A DNA stretch of 11,530 nucleotides. Origin: JBEKZQ01 sp049509675. Its GTDB lineage: Bacteria > Planctomycetota > Planctomycetia > Pirellulales > Thermoguttaceae. Under the pieces are notes generated by a model, which was given only the letters and a program-made list of their open reading frames with translations, had not been told where the DNA came from and ran no database searches. Where the stretch lies: NCBI GenBank assembly GCA_049509675.1, contig JBEKZQ010000187.1:1-11530 (forward strand), given 5' to 3'. Each line of letters begins with the position of its first letter. Position 1 is the first letter of the stretch. Shown here piece by piece: positions 5,815-11,530 of this stretch. A program made the translations under genes and the position numbers.

Positions 5815-7053
5815 TCATTCCCCGAAAACCGAGATGATCGCCGCCTGTTGCGTTGACGGGTACAAATGCCTATATCGCTTCCGCTGTTCGTCCGTCGCGT
5901 GACCCGTCCATTCATCAATCAGCCGCTGGTCAATTCCCTTGCTCGCACACGCGGAAATAAAGGAGTGCCGCAGCACGTGATAGCCCCTGAGCACCTTCCA
6001 CTTCGAGTTTTTCACCGCCCGCCGGAAGTGATCATGGGCTTCGTCGTGAGTAACGGGCACGGCAGTGGTCCGCTTCGTCTTGCTTCGCACGACGGCCGCT
6101 TGGCAGAAGAGATTTGAACCACCCGGATGCACGGCCAGCCATTCCTTGAGAATGCCAGCAAGAAAGGGAGTTAGGGGGACTCTGCGGGTCGTCGTCTTGC
6201 CCTTGGTACGCTTCTTCTCCCGAATCACCATCGTGTTGCCTTGGAAATCAACGTCCGAGACGAGCATCCGAAGCATCTCGGCACGCCGAGCCCCAGTGTA
6301 GGCCGCCACACAACAGAGGGGATGGACCCAAGGTTGGAGAGCTTTCGTCTTTACATGCGTCAGTAGTTCCGCAATCTCCTTGCCCCGAAGATAGAGACAG
6401 TCCCACCATTCCCCCGCCGCTTCCTCCGTCAGTCCCATAATCCTTCTCTCGACCTCCTCCCACACCATGAACGGAGGTTTCTCGCTGACGCGGGGATACC
6501 TAAGTCCTTTGATGGAGAATCGACCCTCCAGGAGACCCATTTGAACACCCCAGTTCCATGCCGTACGGAGGGTGACGATTTCCTTGCGAATGGTCGCGGG
6601 AGACAGTTTCTTACCTCTCAACCCGTTATTCTTGCTCCGGCGGTCGACGTGCTGCTGCAAATCTGCCAAGGAGATGTCCGGAACGGGGAATTTCTCGCCG
6701 AGCGTGCCGACGAGGTGTCGAAAATGTAATTCGATCCCGTCCAGGGTCGATTGTTCCAGGCTTCCGTTCCAATGAGTCTCTAAATACCGATCCCGCAACC
6801 CGGCCAAAGTGAGGACTTCGCTCTCGGAAGTTGCGTGGGGTGGCTTGCCATCGAACGAGATAAACGTCACAATATCAATACCGGTTGGCAGTTGCAGAAG
6901 GTTCTGCTTCAACCGCATGAGCAGATAATTGGCTTGGTTGGCCTTGGCTTCCGCCTCGTCCTGTGTAACTTTCCCGAGACTGAACGTATGGCGTTTTCCG
7001 TGGAACATGAATTGACAATGCCACGCTTCGCCCTTGTGGTGAATGGAAGCCAT
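5815..7053 (-). CDS. Tyrosine recombinase / site-specific integrase
   Basis: A 412-residue product of the phage-integrase family, which cuts and rejoins DNA at attachment sites through a tyrosine-DNA intermediate. It has an N-terminal arm-type domain (about 1-60), a SAM-like core-binding domain (about 85-175) and a catalytic domain (about 195-405). The active-site set is complete: Arg256 in YTGARRAEM, a lysine-rich beta hairpin at about 279-290 (KKRTKGK), His359 and Arg362 in HVLRHSF, His385 in WTGH, and nucleophile Tyr394 in RKRYRHLY. Length is normal for the family, so it should be active. The start codon at 7053 lies in a tandem 11-bp repeat; no strong ribosome-binding site is seen. The tRNA-Leu gene lies 130 bp upstream and points the opposite way, and is the likely target. 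No excisionase is recognisable beside it. Confidence 0.93.
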   Translation of the reverse strand: MASIHHKGEAWHCQFMFHGKRHTFSLGKVTQDEAEAKANQANYLLMRLKQNLLQLPTGIDIVTFISFDGKPPHATSESEVLTLAGLRDRYLETHWNGSLEQSTLDGIELHFRHLVGTLGEKFPVPDISLADLQQHVDRRSKNNGLRGKKLSPATIRKEIVTLRTAWNWGVQMGLLEGRFSIKGLRYPRVSEKPPFMVWEEVERRIMGLTEEAAGEWWDCLYLRGKEIAELLTHVKTKALQPWVHPLCCVAAYTGARRAEMLRMLVSDVDFQGNTMVIREKKRTKGKTTTRRVPLTPFLAGILKEWLAVHPGGSNLFCQAAVVRSKTKRTTAVPVTHDEAHDHFRRAVKNSKWKVLRGYHVLRHSFISACASKGIDQRLIDEWTGHATDEQRKRYRHLYPSTQQAAIISVFGE

Positions 7054-7074
7054 TGCTGCACTTTTGCTGCACTT
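7053..7074. repeat. Two tandem 11-bp repeats at the integrase start
   Basis: TTGCTGCACTT occurs twice without a gap (7053-7063 and 7064-7074), directly before the integrase start codon. Spacing of one helical turn suits cooperative protein binding, for example integrase arm-type sites, an excisionase site or an autoregulatory operator. The repeat is visible; the role is inferred. Confidence 0.6.
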
Positions 7075-7119
7075 GTTTGCGATTCAACTTCCCCGCGAAC
7101 CAAACGCAGGACCAACATT

Positions 7120-7147
7120 ATTTTATCGCAAGCCCAAGGAGTTACAA
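7120..7147 (-). promoter_or_regulatory. Candidate integrase promoter
   Basis: On the minus strand TTGTAA (7147-7142) and TAAAAT (7125-7120) are 16 bp apart and end 66 bp before the integrase start codon. Part of the -35 lies in a near-tandem GTTACAA pair (7141-7147 and 7150-7156) that could be an operator. It is a pattern match only; planctomycete promoter consensus is poorly known. Confidence 0.35.
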
Positions 7148-7183
7148 TGGTTACAACGCAAAATCAATGTAAGTGAAATGCAA

Positions 7184-7266
7184 GCCGGAGTGGCGGAATG
7201 GCAGACGCGCTGGACTCAAAATCCAGTGTCCGCAAGGACATGAGGGTTCAAGTCCCTCCTCCGGTA
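7184..7266 (+). tRNA. tRNA-Leu (anticodon CAA)
   Basis: The 83-nt cloverleaf is complete. The acceptor arm is GCCGGAG (7184-7190) with CTCCGGT (7259-7265), closing on a G-U pair, with discriminator A at 7266. The anticodon stem CTGGA/TCCAG holds loop CTCAAAA, so the anticodon is CAA, reading UUG. The long class II variable arm, TGTCC-GCAA-GGACA, is typical of leucine tRNAs. The T arm is GAGGG-TTCAAGT-CCCTC (7242-7258). CCA is not encoded. A hairpin follows at 7278. It flanks an integrase gene and an integrase relic, so it is the probable integration target. Confidence 0.95.
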
Positions 7267-7277
7267 CTCTAAATGGG

Positions 7278-7313
7278 AAAAGGACTTACGGTGATGAGCC
7301 GTGAGTCCCTTTT
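7278..7313 (+). terminator. Rho-independent terminator after tRNA-Leu
   Basis: AAAAGGACTTACGG (7278-7291) pairs with CCGTGAGTCC (7299-7308) and, after one bulged base, TTTT (7310-7313), around a 7-nt loop. The strand ends in TTTTCTTT. It lies 11 bp past the tRNA, where a terminator is expected. Confidence 0.7.
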
Positions 7314-7499
7314 CTTTGCGCGCCAGGAAAATCTGACGACAATCTGACGCAATGTCGCCTTTGCATGGGGTTCGTGGGGGCGGTTTTTCCGCCTGACGTA
7401 GATAGGATTCTTCAGCCGTTGGTGAGCCGGCTTGGAAACGGCTTGCCGGTGGCGGGGGCACTTGGAAAGCCCCAAAACGAGGGAACCCCATCCGTGGCA

Positions 7500-7589
7500 C
7501 ACATCGAAACTGAGGTGCAGGAGTACGTCCGCAAACGTCTTGACGACAAATATCGCGGCAAGCCGATCCATCCTGACACGGTGAAAAAG
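7500..7589 (+). pseudogene. Integrase fragment (relic of a second tyrosine recombinase)
   Basis: The plus frame reads HIETEVQEYVRKRLDDKYRG followed by KPIHPDTVKK. This matches the intact integrase at about residues 132-157 (LQQHVDRRSKNNGLRGKKLS then PATIRK): about 10 of 25 positions are identical with one gap, and others are conservative. The segment belongs to the end of the core-binding domain. Similarity stops abruptly at VKK, where homologues continue with a K-E-x-x-x-x-R-x-A-W-N-W stretch; what follows is unrelated. No other part of a recombinase is seen nearby. It is read as a scrap of a different integrase left beside the tRNA. Chance similarity is possible but unlikely given the ordered R-G-K, P-x-T and K-K matches. 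Confidence 0.5.
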
Positions 7590-7628
7590 GTGGATATTCC
7601 GGGCCGGCATCCTCCGCTTGCGGCGGGC

Positions 7629-9071
7629 TCACTTCAGCAGAATCTCGATTTCATGCCGGCCGGCAGCGGCGGCGTCCAGCAGGGGCCATTTCTGTTTCTC
7701 GCCGTCGAGCTGGAACTTGTCGATCATGGTTCCATGCCCCTTGACGATAATCTGCAAGCAGGCGTTGCGGTACTGGAAATCGGAGAGAGTCAGTTGCCGG
7801 AATTGCTTCGGCACCACCGGCGCAAAGCGGATGCCCCCTTGCCTGAAGTCCATGCCGAACAGCCCGTGATACACCATCGATAGGAAACCAGAGGCGCTCC
7901 ACAACTGGCGCGGGGAGCCATCCGGCTTGCCATCTTCCGGATGGTAGAGTTCCATGAAGGTGTCGCCGTTCTCGGAGAGTTTCACCAGGGCGTCAAGTTC
8001 TCGGCGAAAAGTCTTCGCGTCTTTGCTCGTGCTGGCCGCCCAGGCCCAGTAGCCTTGGACGAACGGCCAGATCATGCCGTTGTGATAGTAGTGGGCGAAG
8101 TCGGTCTTATAGCTGCGCCATTCGTCATACTGCGGCCAAAGGCAGGGGAAGCCCCACGGCGTCGTCGGCGTCGCGCGGAGGATCTGCCGGGCACGGTCGG
8201 CGTCGGCAACGCCCGTCAGGATGGCAAAGGCCTCGCCCAGCCCTTCCATGCGGGTGTCGGGCCGGGCGTCCTCGTCAAGGTAATAGGCGTAGTATCCCTT
8301 CTCCGGCAGCCAGAAGCGGGCGTTGATTGCGTCTTTCAGCCTGGCGGCCTTTTCCCGCAGCGGCTTGACGTCTTCGCCCAGCAGCTCCCCGGCGTCGGCC
8401 GCCACGAGATAGCCGCGGTAGTAGAGCAGACAAGTACTCAAGGCGAAGGTCTTGGCCAGCTTCGCGCCGTTGTCGGCATATTCCCGCGGGTAGGCGCTGT
8501 CGGACTCCATGAAGCTCGAACAACCGCTGAACAGCCCGAGCTTCGCGCTGAAGGCATCGCGCTCGGCCCGCTGGAGGCTCCGCACGGTTCGATCGTAAAG
8601 CGGCCGCAACAAGTCGCGATCGCCGGTCACCAGGAACAGCGCCCAGGTGCCCGACGCCCCGACGATGGCGTCGGTCAGATTCGGCCAGCCGGCGAAGTGC
8701 CCGCACTTGTCTTGATACCAGCATTGGCCGATGCCGTCCACGTCTTGGGTCAACCCCAGCAAGGTCGTTTTGGCAACCTGGGGGTGCAGGATGGCGCAGG
8801 CGAGTTCCGTGGAATACGACGTGTCGCGCGTCCAGACCTGGGCCCAATGCTGCCCGGCGAGGAATTTGCCGTCCTTGACATCGGCCGCTATAACCCGGCA
8901 GGCCTTTTCATAGGCTTTATCGTAGCGGGGCAGTCCGGAGGCGAAGACGAATAAAGCGTGCGCGCGGCCGGACGGGTGGCCGGGCGCCTCCCGAGATGGG
9001 ACTTGCGCGTAGGAAACCCCGACGACCGAAAGGCCGGCGACAATCACCAGAACCAGAACGGCGTTCCGCAT
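7629..9071 (-). CDS. Secreted six-hairpin glycoside hydrolase (glycogen-debranching-like / GH63-like fold)
   Basis: A 480-residue product with an N-terminal signal peptide: MRNAVLVLVIVAGLSVVGVS then YAQ, cleavage near residue 22. The rest looks like an (alpha/alpha)6 barrel. WTRDTSYSTEL (80-90) resembles the W-x-R-D-T signature of debranching, trehalase-like and GH63 enzymes. RMEGLGEAFAILTG (274-287), HNGMIWPFVQGYWAWA (330-345) and RQLWSASGFLSMVYHGLFGM (388-407) follow. A beta tail (about 410-480) closes it. The acidic residues in these motifs are candidate catalytic groups; the exact family and substrate cannot be settled by eye. The start at 9071 has GGGGGAG at 9085-9079; the frame is open further upstream but only as antisense-like sequence inside the DUF1559 gene region. 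It is the last gene of the minus-strand cluster, about 95 bp after the DUF1559 gene, and presumably acts on oligosaccharides in the periplasm or outside. Confidence 0.82.
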   Translation of the reverse strand: MRNAVLVLVIVAGLSVVGVSYAQVPSREAPGHPSGRAHALFVFASGLPRYDKAYEKACRVIAADVKDGKFLAGQHWAQVWTRDTSYSTELACAILHPQVAKTTLLGLTQDVDGIGQCWYQDKCGHFAGWPNLTDAIVGASGTWALFLVTGDRDLLRPLYDRTVRSLQRAERDAFSAKLGLFSGCSSFMESDSAYPREYADNGAKLAKTFALSTCLLYYRGYLVAADAGELLGEDVKPLREKAARLKDAINARFWLPEKGYYAYYLDEDARPDTRMEGLGEAFAILTGVADADRARQILRATPTTPWGFPCLWPQYDEWRSYKTDFAHYYHNGMIWPFVQGYWAWAASTSKDAKTFRRELDALVKLSENGDTFMELYHPEDGKPDGSPRQLWSASGFLSMVYHGLFGMDFRQGGIRFAPVVPKQFRQLTLSDFQYRNACLQIIVKGHGTMIDKFQLDGEKQKWPLLDAAAAGRHEIEILLK

Positions 9072-9111
9072 GGATGTTCTCCCCCAAATAACAACATGGC
9101 CAGTTGCCCGT

Positions 9112-9134
9112 AGGACGGATTGCCAATCCGTCCT
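9112..9134. repeat. Perfect 10-bp palindromic hairpin
   Basis: AGGACGGATT (9112-9121) and AATCCGTCCT (9125-9134) pair perfectly around a GCC loop. It lies between the DUF1559 gene and the glycosidase gene, 32 bp past the former's stop codon. No T-run follows on the minus strand. I recall very similar hairpins dispersed in planctomycete genomes, so a REP-like element or an mRNA processing or stabilising structure is more likely than a strong terminator. A 10-bp palindrome TGATCGATCA follows at 9139-9148. Confidence 0.6.
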
Positions 9135-9166
9135 GCGATGATCGATCAACTGATTCTCACGGCTTG

Positions 9167-10153
9167 TTAATAGTCCAACGCGGTTGTCTCGCCGCCGGCG
9201 CGGGTTCCCAGCGCCCACCAGACCGGCGGGCTGATCAAGTTGTCGATGATCTGCACCGAACCGTCGACGAAGAGGAAGTTGACGCCCTGCGGATGCCGGC
9301 TCCAAAAGTCGTCGACGTGGTTGACCGGGCTGTTGGGCGTGTGCGGCGGCACGTCCGAGGCGTCGCCCGTATGGCCAAGGACCAGGATCGGCGCGCCTTC
9401 CGGGCCGTAGTTCATGGTGTCGGGCGTCTTGGGCGGCACCTGGCCGCCGGTAACCGCGCCGGTCCAGGTGGCGTAGGCCAGCGTGCTGCACCGCTCGCCC
9501 ACGAAAAGCGTGTGGCTGGTGCCGTCGGTCACGTCGGCGATGCGCACCGCCGAGTTGCGGTAGAACATGCCTTGGTGCGTGATGTCGCGGTCAGGGTCCG
9601 TCGAGAGAAAGCCCGGGTCGGGCGTGATCTCCGGATTGCCGAACACGCCCACGTAATTGCTGTGGGCCACCTGCACCGGGTTGCCCTGCGTGTCGGTGAC
9701 GAAGCTCGAGTAGCTGCCCGAATCGTCGTGCGAGTCGACGGAGAAGACCGTCTTGCCGATGTCCGAGGCGCACAGGAAGGCCGGAATGCTGGTCGCGCGG
9801 ACTGTCGCGTGGAGCGGATCGGTGATGTCCGTGCCGAAGTGGATCTGGCCGTAGAGGTTGCCCAGTTCCAGATAAGGCAGGATCCGCGCCGCCCAGCCCC
9901 AGCCCGGCCCCTTGTCGTCCGCAAGGCCGCCGGGGCCAACCTGCGACGTATAGCCGGCCGGAAAACTCCGCTGGCTGTCATGATAATTCTGTAGGGCCAA
10001 GCCGATCTGTTTCAGGTTGTTCTTGCACTGAAGTCGTCGGCCCGCCTCGCGGGCCGCCTGAACGGCAGGAAGCAAAAGCGCCACCAAGACCCCCATGATG
10101 GCGATGACTACCAGCAGTTCCACCAGAGTGAATGCCGTCCGTCGAAGAAACAT
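9167..10153 (-). CDS. DUF1559 protein with prepilin-type N-terminus
   Basis: A 328-residue product of a family strongly expanded in planctomycetes. It opens MFLRRTAFTLVELLVVIAIM, the type IV pilin / type II pseudopilin class: a short basic leader, cleavage before F8, glutamate at mature position 5 and a hydrophobic helix. The family stretch LLPAVQAAREAGRR, then KNNLKQIGLALQNYHDSQRS, follows. Near the C-terminus H-x9-D-G (HPQGVNFLFVDGS) is intact. The role is not established; a surface filament or secretion-associated pseudopilin is the usual guess. The start at 10153 has GGAGG at 10166-10162, 8 bp away; the frame is open further upstream but without these features. It lies between a His-rich gene and a glycosidase gene on the same strand, so a link to polysaccharide handling at the surface is plausible. 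Confidence 0.93.
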   Translation of the reverse strand: MFLRRTAFTLVELLVVIAIMGVLVALLLPAVQAAREAGRRLQCKNNLKQIGLALQNYHDSQRSFPAGYTSQVGPGGLADDKGPGWGWAARILPYLELGNLYGQIHFGTDITDPLHATVRATSIPAFLCASDIGKTVFSVDSHDDSGSYSSFVTDTQGNPVQVAHSNYVGVFGNPEITPDPGFLSTDPDRDITHQGMFYRNSAVRIADVTDGTSHTLFVGERCSTLAYATWTGAVTGGQVPPKTPDTMNYGPEGAPILVLGHTGDASDVPPHTPNSPVNHVDDFWSRHPQGVNFLFVDGSVQIIDNLISPPVWWALGTRAGGETTALDY

Positions 10154-10238
10154 CGGCAACACCTCCAAGCAACGTGCATCGCCGCCGCCAAGGCGCGCGC
10201 ACTGGTCATGTGAATGAAGCACCGCAGCAAGATGCCGT

Positions 10239-10607
10239 TCACACGGCCGGAGGAGGAGCACGGCTGCGCTGGAGCAGCGGAGCACGGCTGAGCACTTCAG
10301 CCGGACTCAGCCCGAGCAGCCTTTCGTAAAAGTCGCCGCGCACAAGTTCCGCTGCCTGACGGACGGCCGTTGCCTGCTGGCTGAGGAATTGGCAGACGGG
10401 ACATTCCTCATCGCGATCCGATCCGGCCGAATCCCGGGCGACGCGCGGGCCCTGTGCATCGCGATCGGCGCCCTGGCCGCAGAAGGCCGCCGCGCCCTGC
10501 CCGTGATGATGGCTGCTATGGTCGTGCAGCCAGGGCACAACGGTCATCGTCAAGAGATAACCGCCCAGCACCAACCATCGGGCTATCCGGCGCAAGTTCG
10601 GCGACAT
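10239..10607 (-). CDS. Small His-rich membrane-anchored protein with CPVC motif
   Basis: A 122-residue product. An N-terminal membrane or signal segment (RWLVLGGYLLTMTVVPWL, about 10-27) is followed at once by the histidine cluster HDHSSHHHG (28-36). A low-complexity Gly/Ala/Asp stretch leads to ECPVCQFLSQQATA (68-81) with Cys69 and Cys72, and a proline-rich tail SRAPPPAV. The layout matches small planctomycete proteins with C-P-V-C-x-F-L-x-Q and an R-A/G-P-P end, related in style to DUF2946-type proteins. His and Cys suggest periplasmic metal (copper or zinc) binding, which is an inference. The ATG at 10607 was chosen; a TTG at 10625 is in frame, and neither has a clear ribosome-binding site. 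It starts 57 bp after the GH44-type stop codon and ends 85 bp before the DUF1559 start. Confidence 0.68.
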   Translation of the reverse strand: MSPNLRRIARWLVLGGYLLTMTVVPWLHDHSSHHHGQGAAAFCGQGADRDAQGPRVARDSAGSDRDEECPVCQFLSQQATAVRQAAELVRGDFYERLLGLSPAEVLSRAPLLQRSRAPPPAV

Positions 10608-10664
10608 GGCGTATTTACGACTCAATAATATCGCTTGCAGTGCGGGCCGTCAATCCCAGCGTGT

Positions 10665-11530
10665 TTACCGTGCGATTGTCTTGCCGGAGGGCGTGATGAC
10701 GATCATGCTTGCGCTGGCTGCCGGAAGGTTCAACTCGATCGGTCCGGCAACCGGCCGCGCCAATTCCGCCACTTCCTTGACGCTTTCGGCCGTGTCCTGA
10801 TCGAATCGCCACACCCGCATGTTGCCCTTGGTGGCGCCCGCGTCGAGATTCAGCAGGCACGAACCGTGCAGGTTCTTATTGACGGCGGCCACGGTCACGG
10901 CGTTGTCCGCGGTGCGCCGGGCGGCGTACAAAGAAAGATCAGGATTGTCGCTCTCCGCTTTGAGCAGGTTCTCGCCGAACCCGCTGCCTCGGCCATCGTA
11001 ACTGCGGAAGAGTTGCCACGCCCACTCCTGGCTCCCCGCGGGCGAGTACCAGATGAACGCCAAATCGACCGACTCGCGGCCCAGGATGCCGAAGACGTCG
11101 CACTGGGCCAGCCCGCCGGTCACATTGTCGCCGCCGCCGAAATTATATTCGCCCAGGCAGATTTCCATGCCCGGGTTGTGCTTGTTGATCCAGGCGCGGA
11201 CGCGCGGAATCAGCGCCACGGGCGAATAGCAATCCGTGTTGCGGATCCACGATTCCTGCTCGTAATTGCCGTCCCACAAGTCGCGGGTCGAGCGCATGCG
11301 GTAAGCGTTCAACTCGGGGTTGAGTCCCTGGCCAAGGTACGCGCCTCTGCCCTTGATCTGTCCCTGGGGATACCAGTGGACGTCCATGACGTCGACCAGG
11401 GGCTTGCCGTTTTTCTTCTTGTAGTCGCCGCACTGCTTGATGAACCACTCGGCCAGCGGCATCTTGTCGTGCGCCAGCCAATCGGTCTTGGTGTGGTAGT
11501 TGTCTTTGCCGGCGTCCTTGGCGGAGTAGT
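10665..11530 (-). CDS. GH44-type glycoside hydrolase, C-terminal part (5' end outside window)
   Basis: The frame is open to the right edge, so the N-terminus is missing; about 287 residues are visible. The visible start, YSAKDAGKDNYHTKTDWLAH, leads into MPLAEWFIKQC, then VDVMDVHWYPQG, a DLWDGNYEQESWI stretch, LIPRVRAWI, and ICLGEYNFGGG. This order matches GH44 endoglucanase/xyloglucanase-type enzymes. The glutamate of GEYNF (codon at 11150-11148) corresponds to the family's catalytic nucleophile; the acid/base glutamate would lie upstream, outside the window. A beta-sandwich-like tail (VTVAAVNKNLHGSCLLNL to MIVITPSGKTIAR) closes the protein. GH44 enzymes cut beta-1,4-glucan chains such as cellulose, mannan or xyloglucan backbones; the substrate here is unknown. 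It is the first visible gene of the minus-strand cluster. Confidence 0.8.
   Translation of the reverse strand, partial: YSAKDAGKDNYHTKTDWLAHDKMPLAEWFIKQCGDYKKKNGKPLVDVMDVHWYPQGQIKGRGAYLGQGLNPELNAYRMRSTRDLWDGNYEQESWIRNTDCYSPVALIPRVRAWINKHNPGMEICLGEYNFGGGDNVTGGLAQCDVFGILGRESVDLAFIWYSPAGSQEWAWQLFRSYDGRGSGFGENLLKAESDNPDLSLYAARRTADNAVTVAAVNKNLHGSCLLNLDAGATKGNMRVWRFDQDTAESVKEVAELARPVAGPIELNLPAASASMIVITPSGKTIAR

Larger units (their letters stand above)
7267..7628. other. 362-bp spacer between tRNA-Leu and the glycosidase gene
   Basis: It holds the tRNA terminator (7278-7313), a pair of AATCTGACG words 11 bp apart (7330-7338 and 7341-7349), and an integrase relic (7500-7589). The rest shows nothing recognisable. 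It looks like scar sequence from earlier integration or decay beside the tRNA. Confidence 0.5.

Noticed and set aside
7941..8954. Long plus-strand open frame (337 codons) opposite the six-hairpin glycosidase
   Set aside because: It is antisense to a clear enzyme with conserved motifs; Val/Gly/Arg-rich shadow composition and no ribosome-binding site of note.
9915..9926. Second copy of part of the tRNA (GTCCGCAAGG) as an attachment site
   Set aside because: A 10-base match to the tRNA variable arm inside the DUF1559 coding region; expected by chance and not at a plausible element end.
9104..9994. Plus-strand open frame (296 codons) opposite the DUF1559 gene
   Set aside because: Shadow of a well-recognised gene; the product is Arg/Val/Ala-rich without motifs.

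Overview
The window looks like a planctomycete chromosome segment (Pirellulales or Gemmatales type; genus not determinable). The pointers are a DUF1559 pseudopilin-like protein with an H-X9-DG motif, a transmembrane Ser/Thr kinase with a long leucine-rich-repeat tail divergent from an ECF-type sigma factor, and a planctomycete-style plasmid replication initiator fragment.

Positions 1 to about 7180 look like part of an integrated element. From left to right it holds a truncated RepA-like initiator (97-582, minus), a repeat-rich spacer (583-997), an LRR receptor kinase (998-3925, minus), a divergent ECF sigma factor (4107-4721, plus), two small proteins (4954-5223 plus; 5572-5766 minus) and an intact tyrosine recombinase (5815-7053, minus). 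The recombinase sits 130 bp from a complete tRNA-Leu(CAA) gene (7184-7266). Hand-counted 60-base samples are 55-60% GC inside this part and 73-75% GC to the right of the tRNA, which fits a boundary near the tRNA. A short relic of a second integrase (7500-7589, plus) lies on the other side of the tRNA, so the locus has probably been used more than once.

The kinase and sigma genes share a 181-bp divergent promoter region. Each is followed, 32-34 bp after its stop codon, by one copy of a 68-bp hairpin-containing repeat (896-963 and 4754-4821, 64 of 68 identical, same orientation). The pair therefore sits as a cassette between direct repeats.

Positions 7629-11530 read as a four-gene minus-strand cluster: a GH44-type glycosidase (5' end outside the window), a small His-rich membrane-anchored protein with a CPVC motif, a DUF1559 pseudopilin-like protein and a secreted six-hairpin glycosidase. 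This is probably resident polysaccharide-degradation and cell-surface machinery. The most unusual feature is the repeat-flanked receptor-kinase/sigma module on an integrase-bearing segment. It is a candidate mobile signalling cassette; no defence or other function can be shown from sequence alone.
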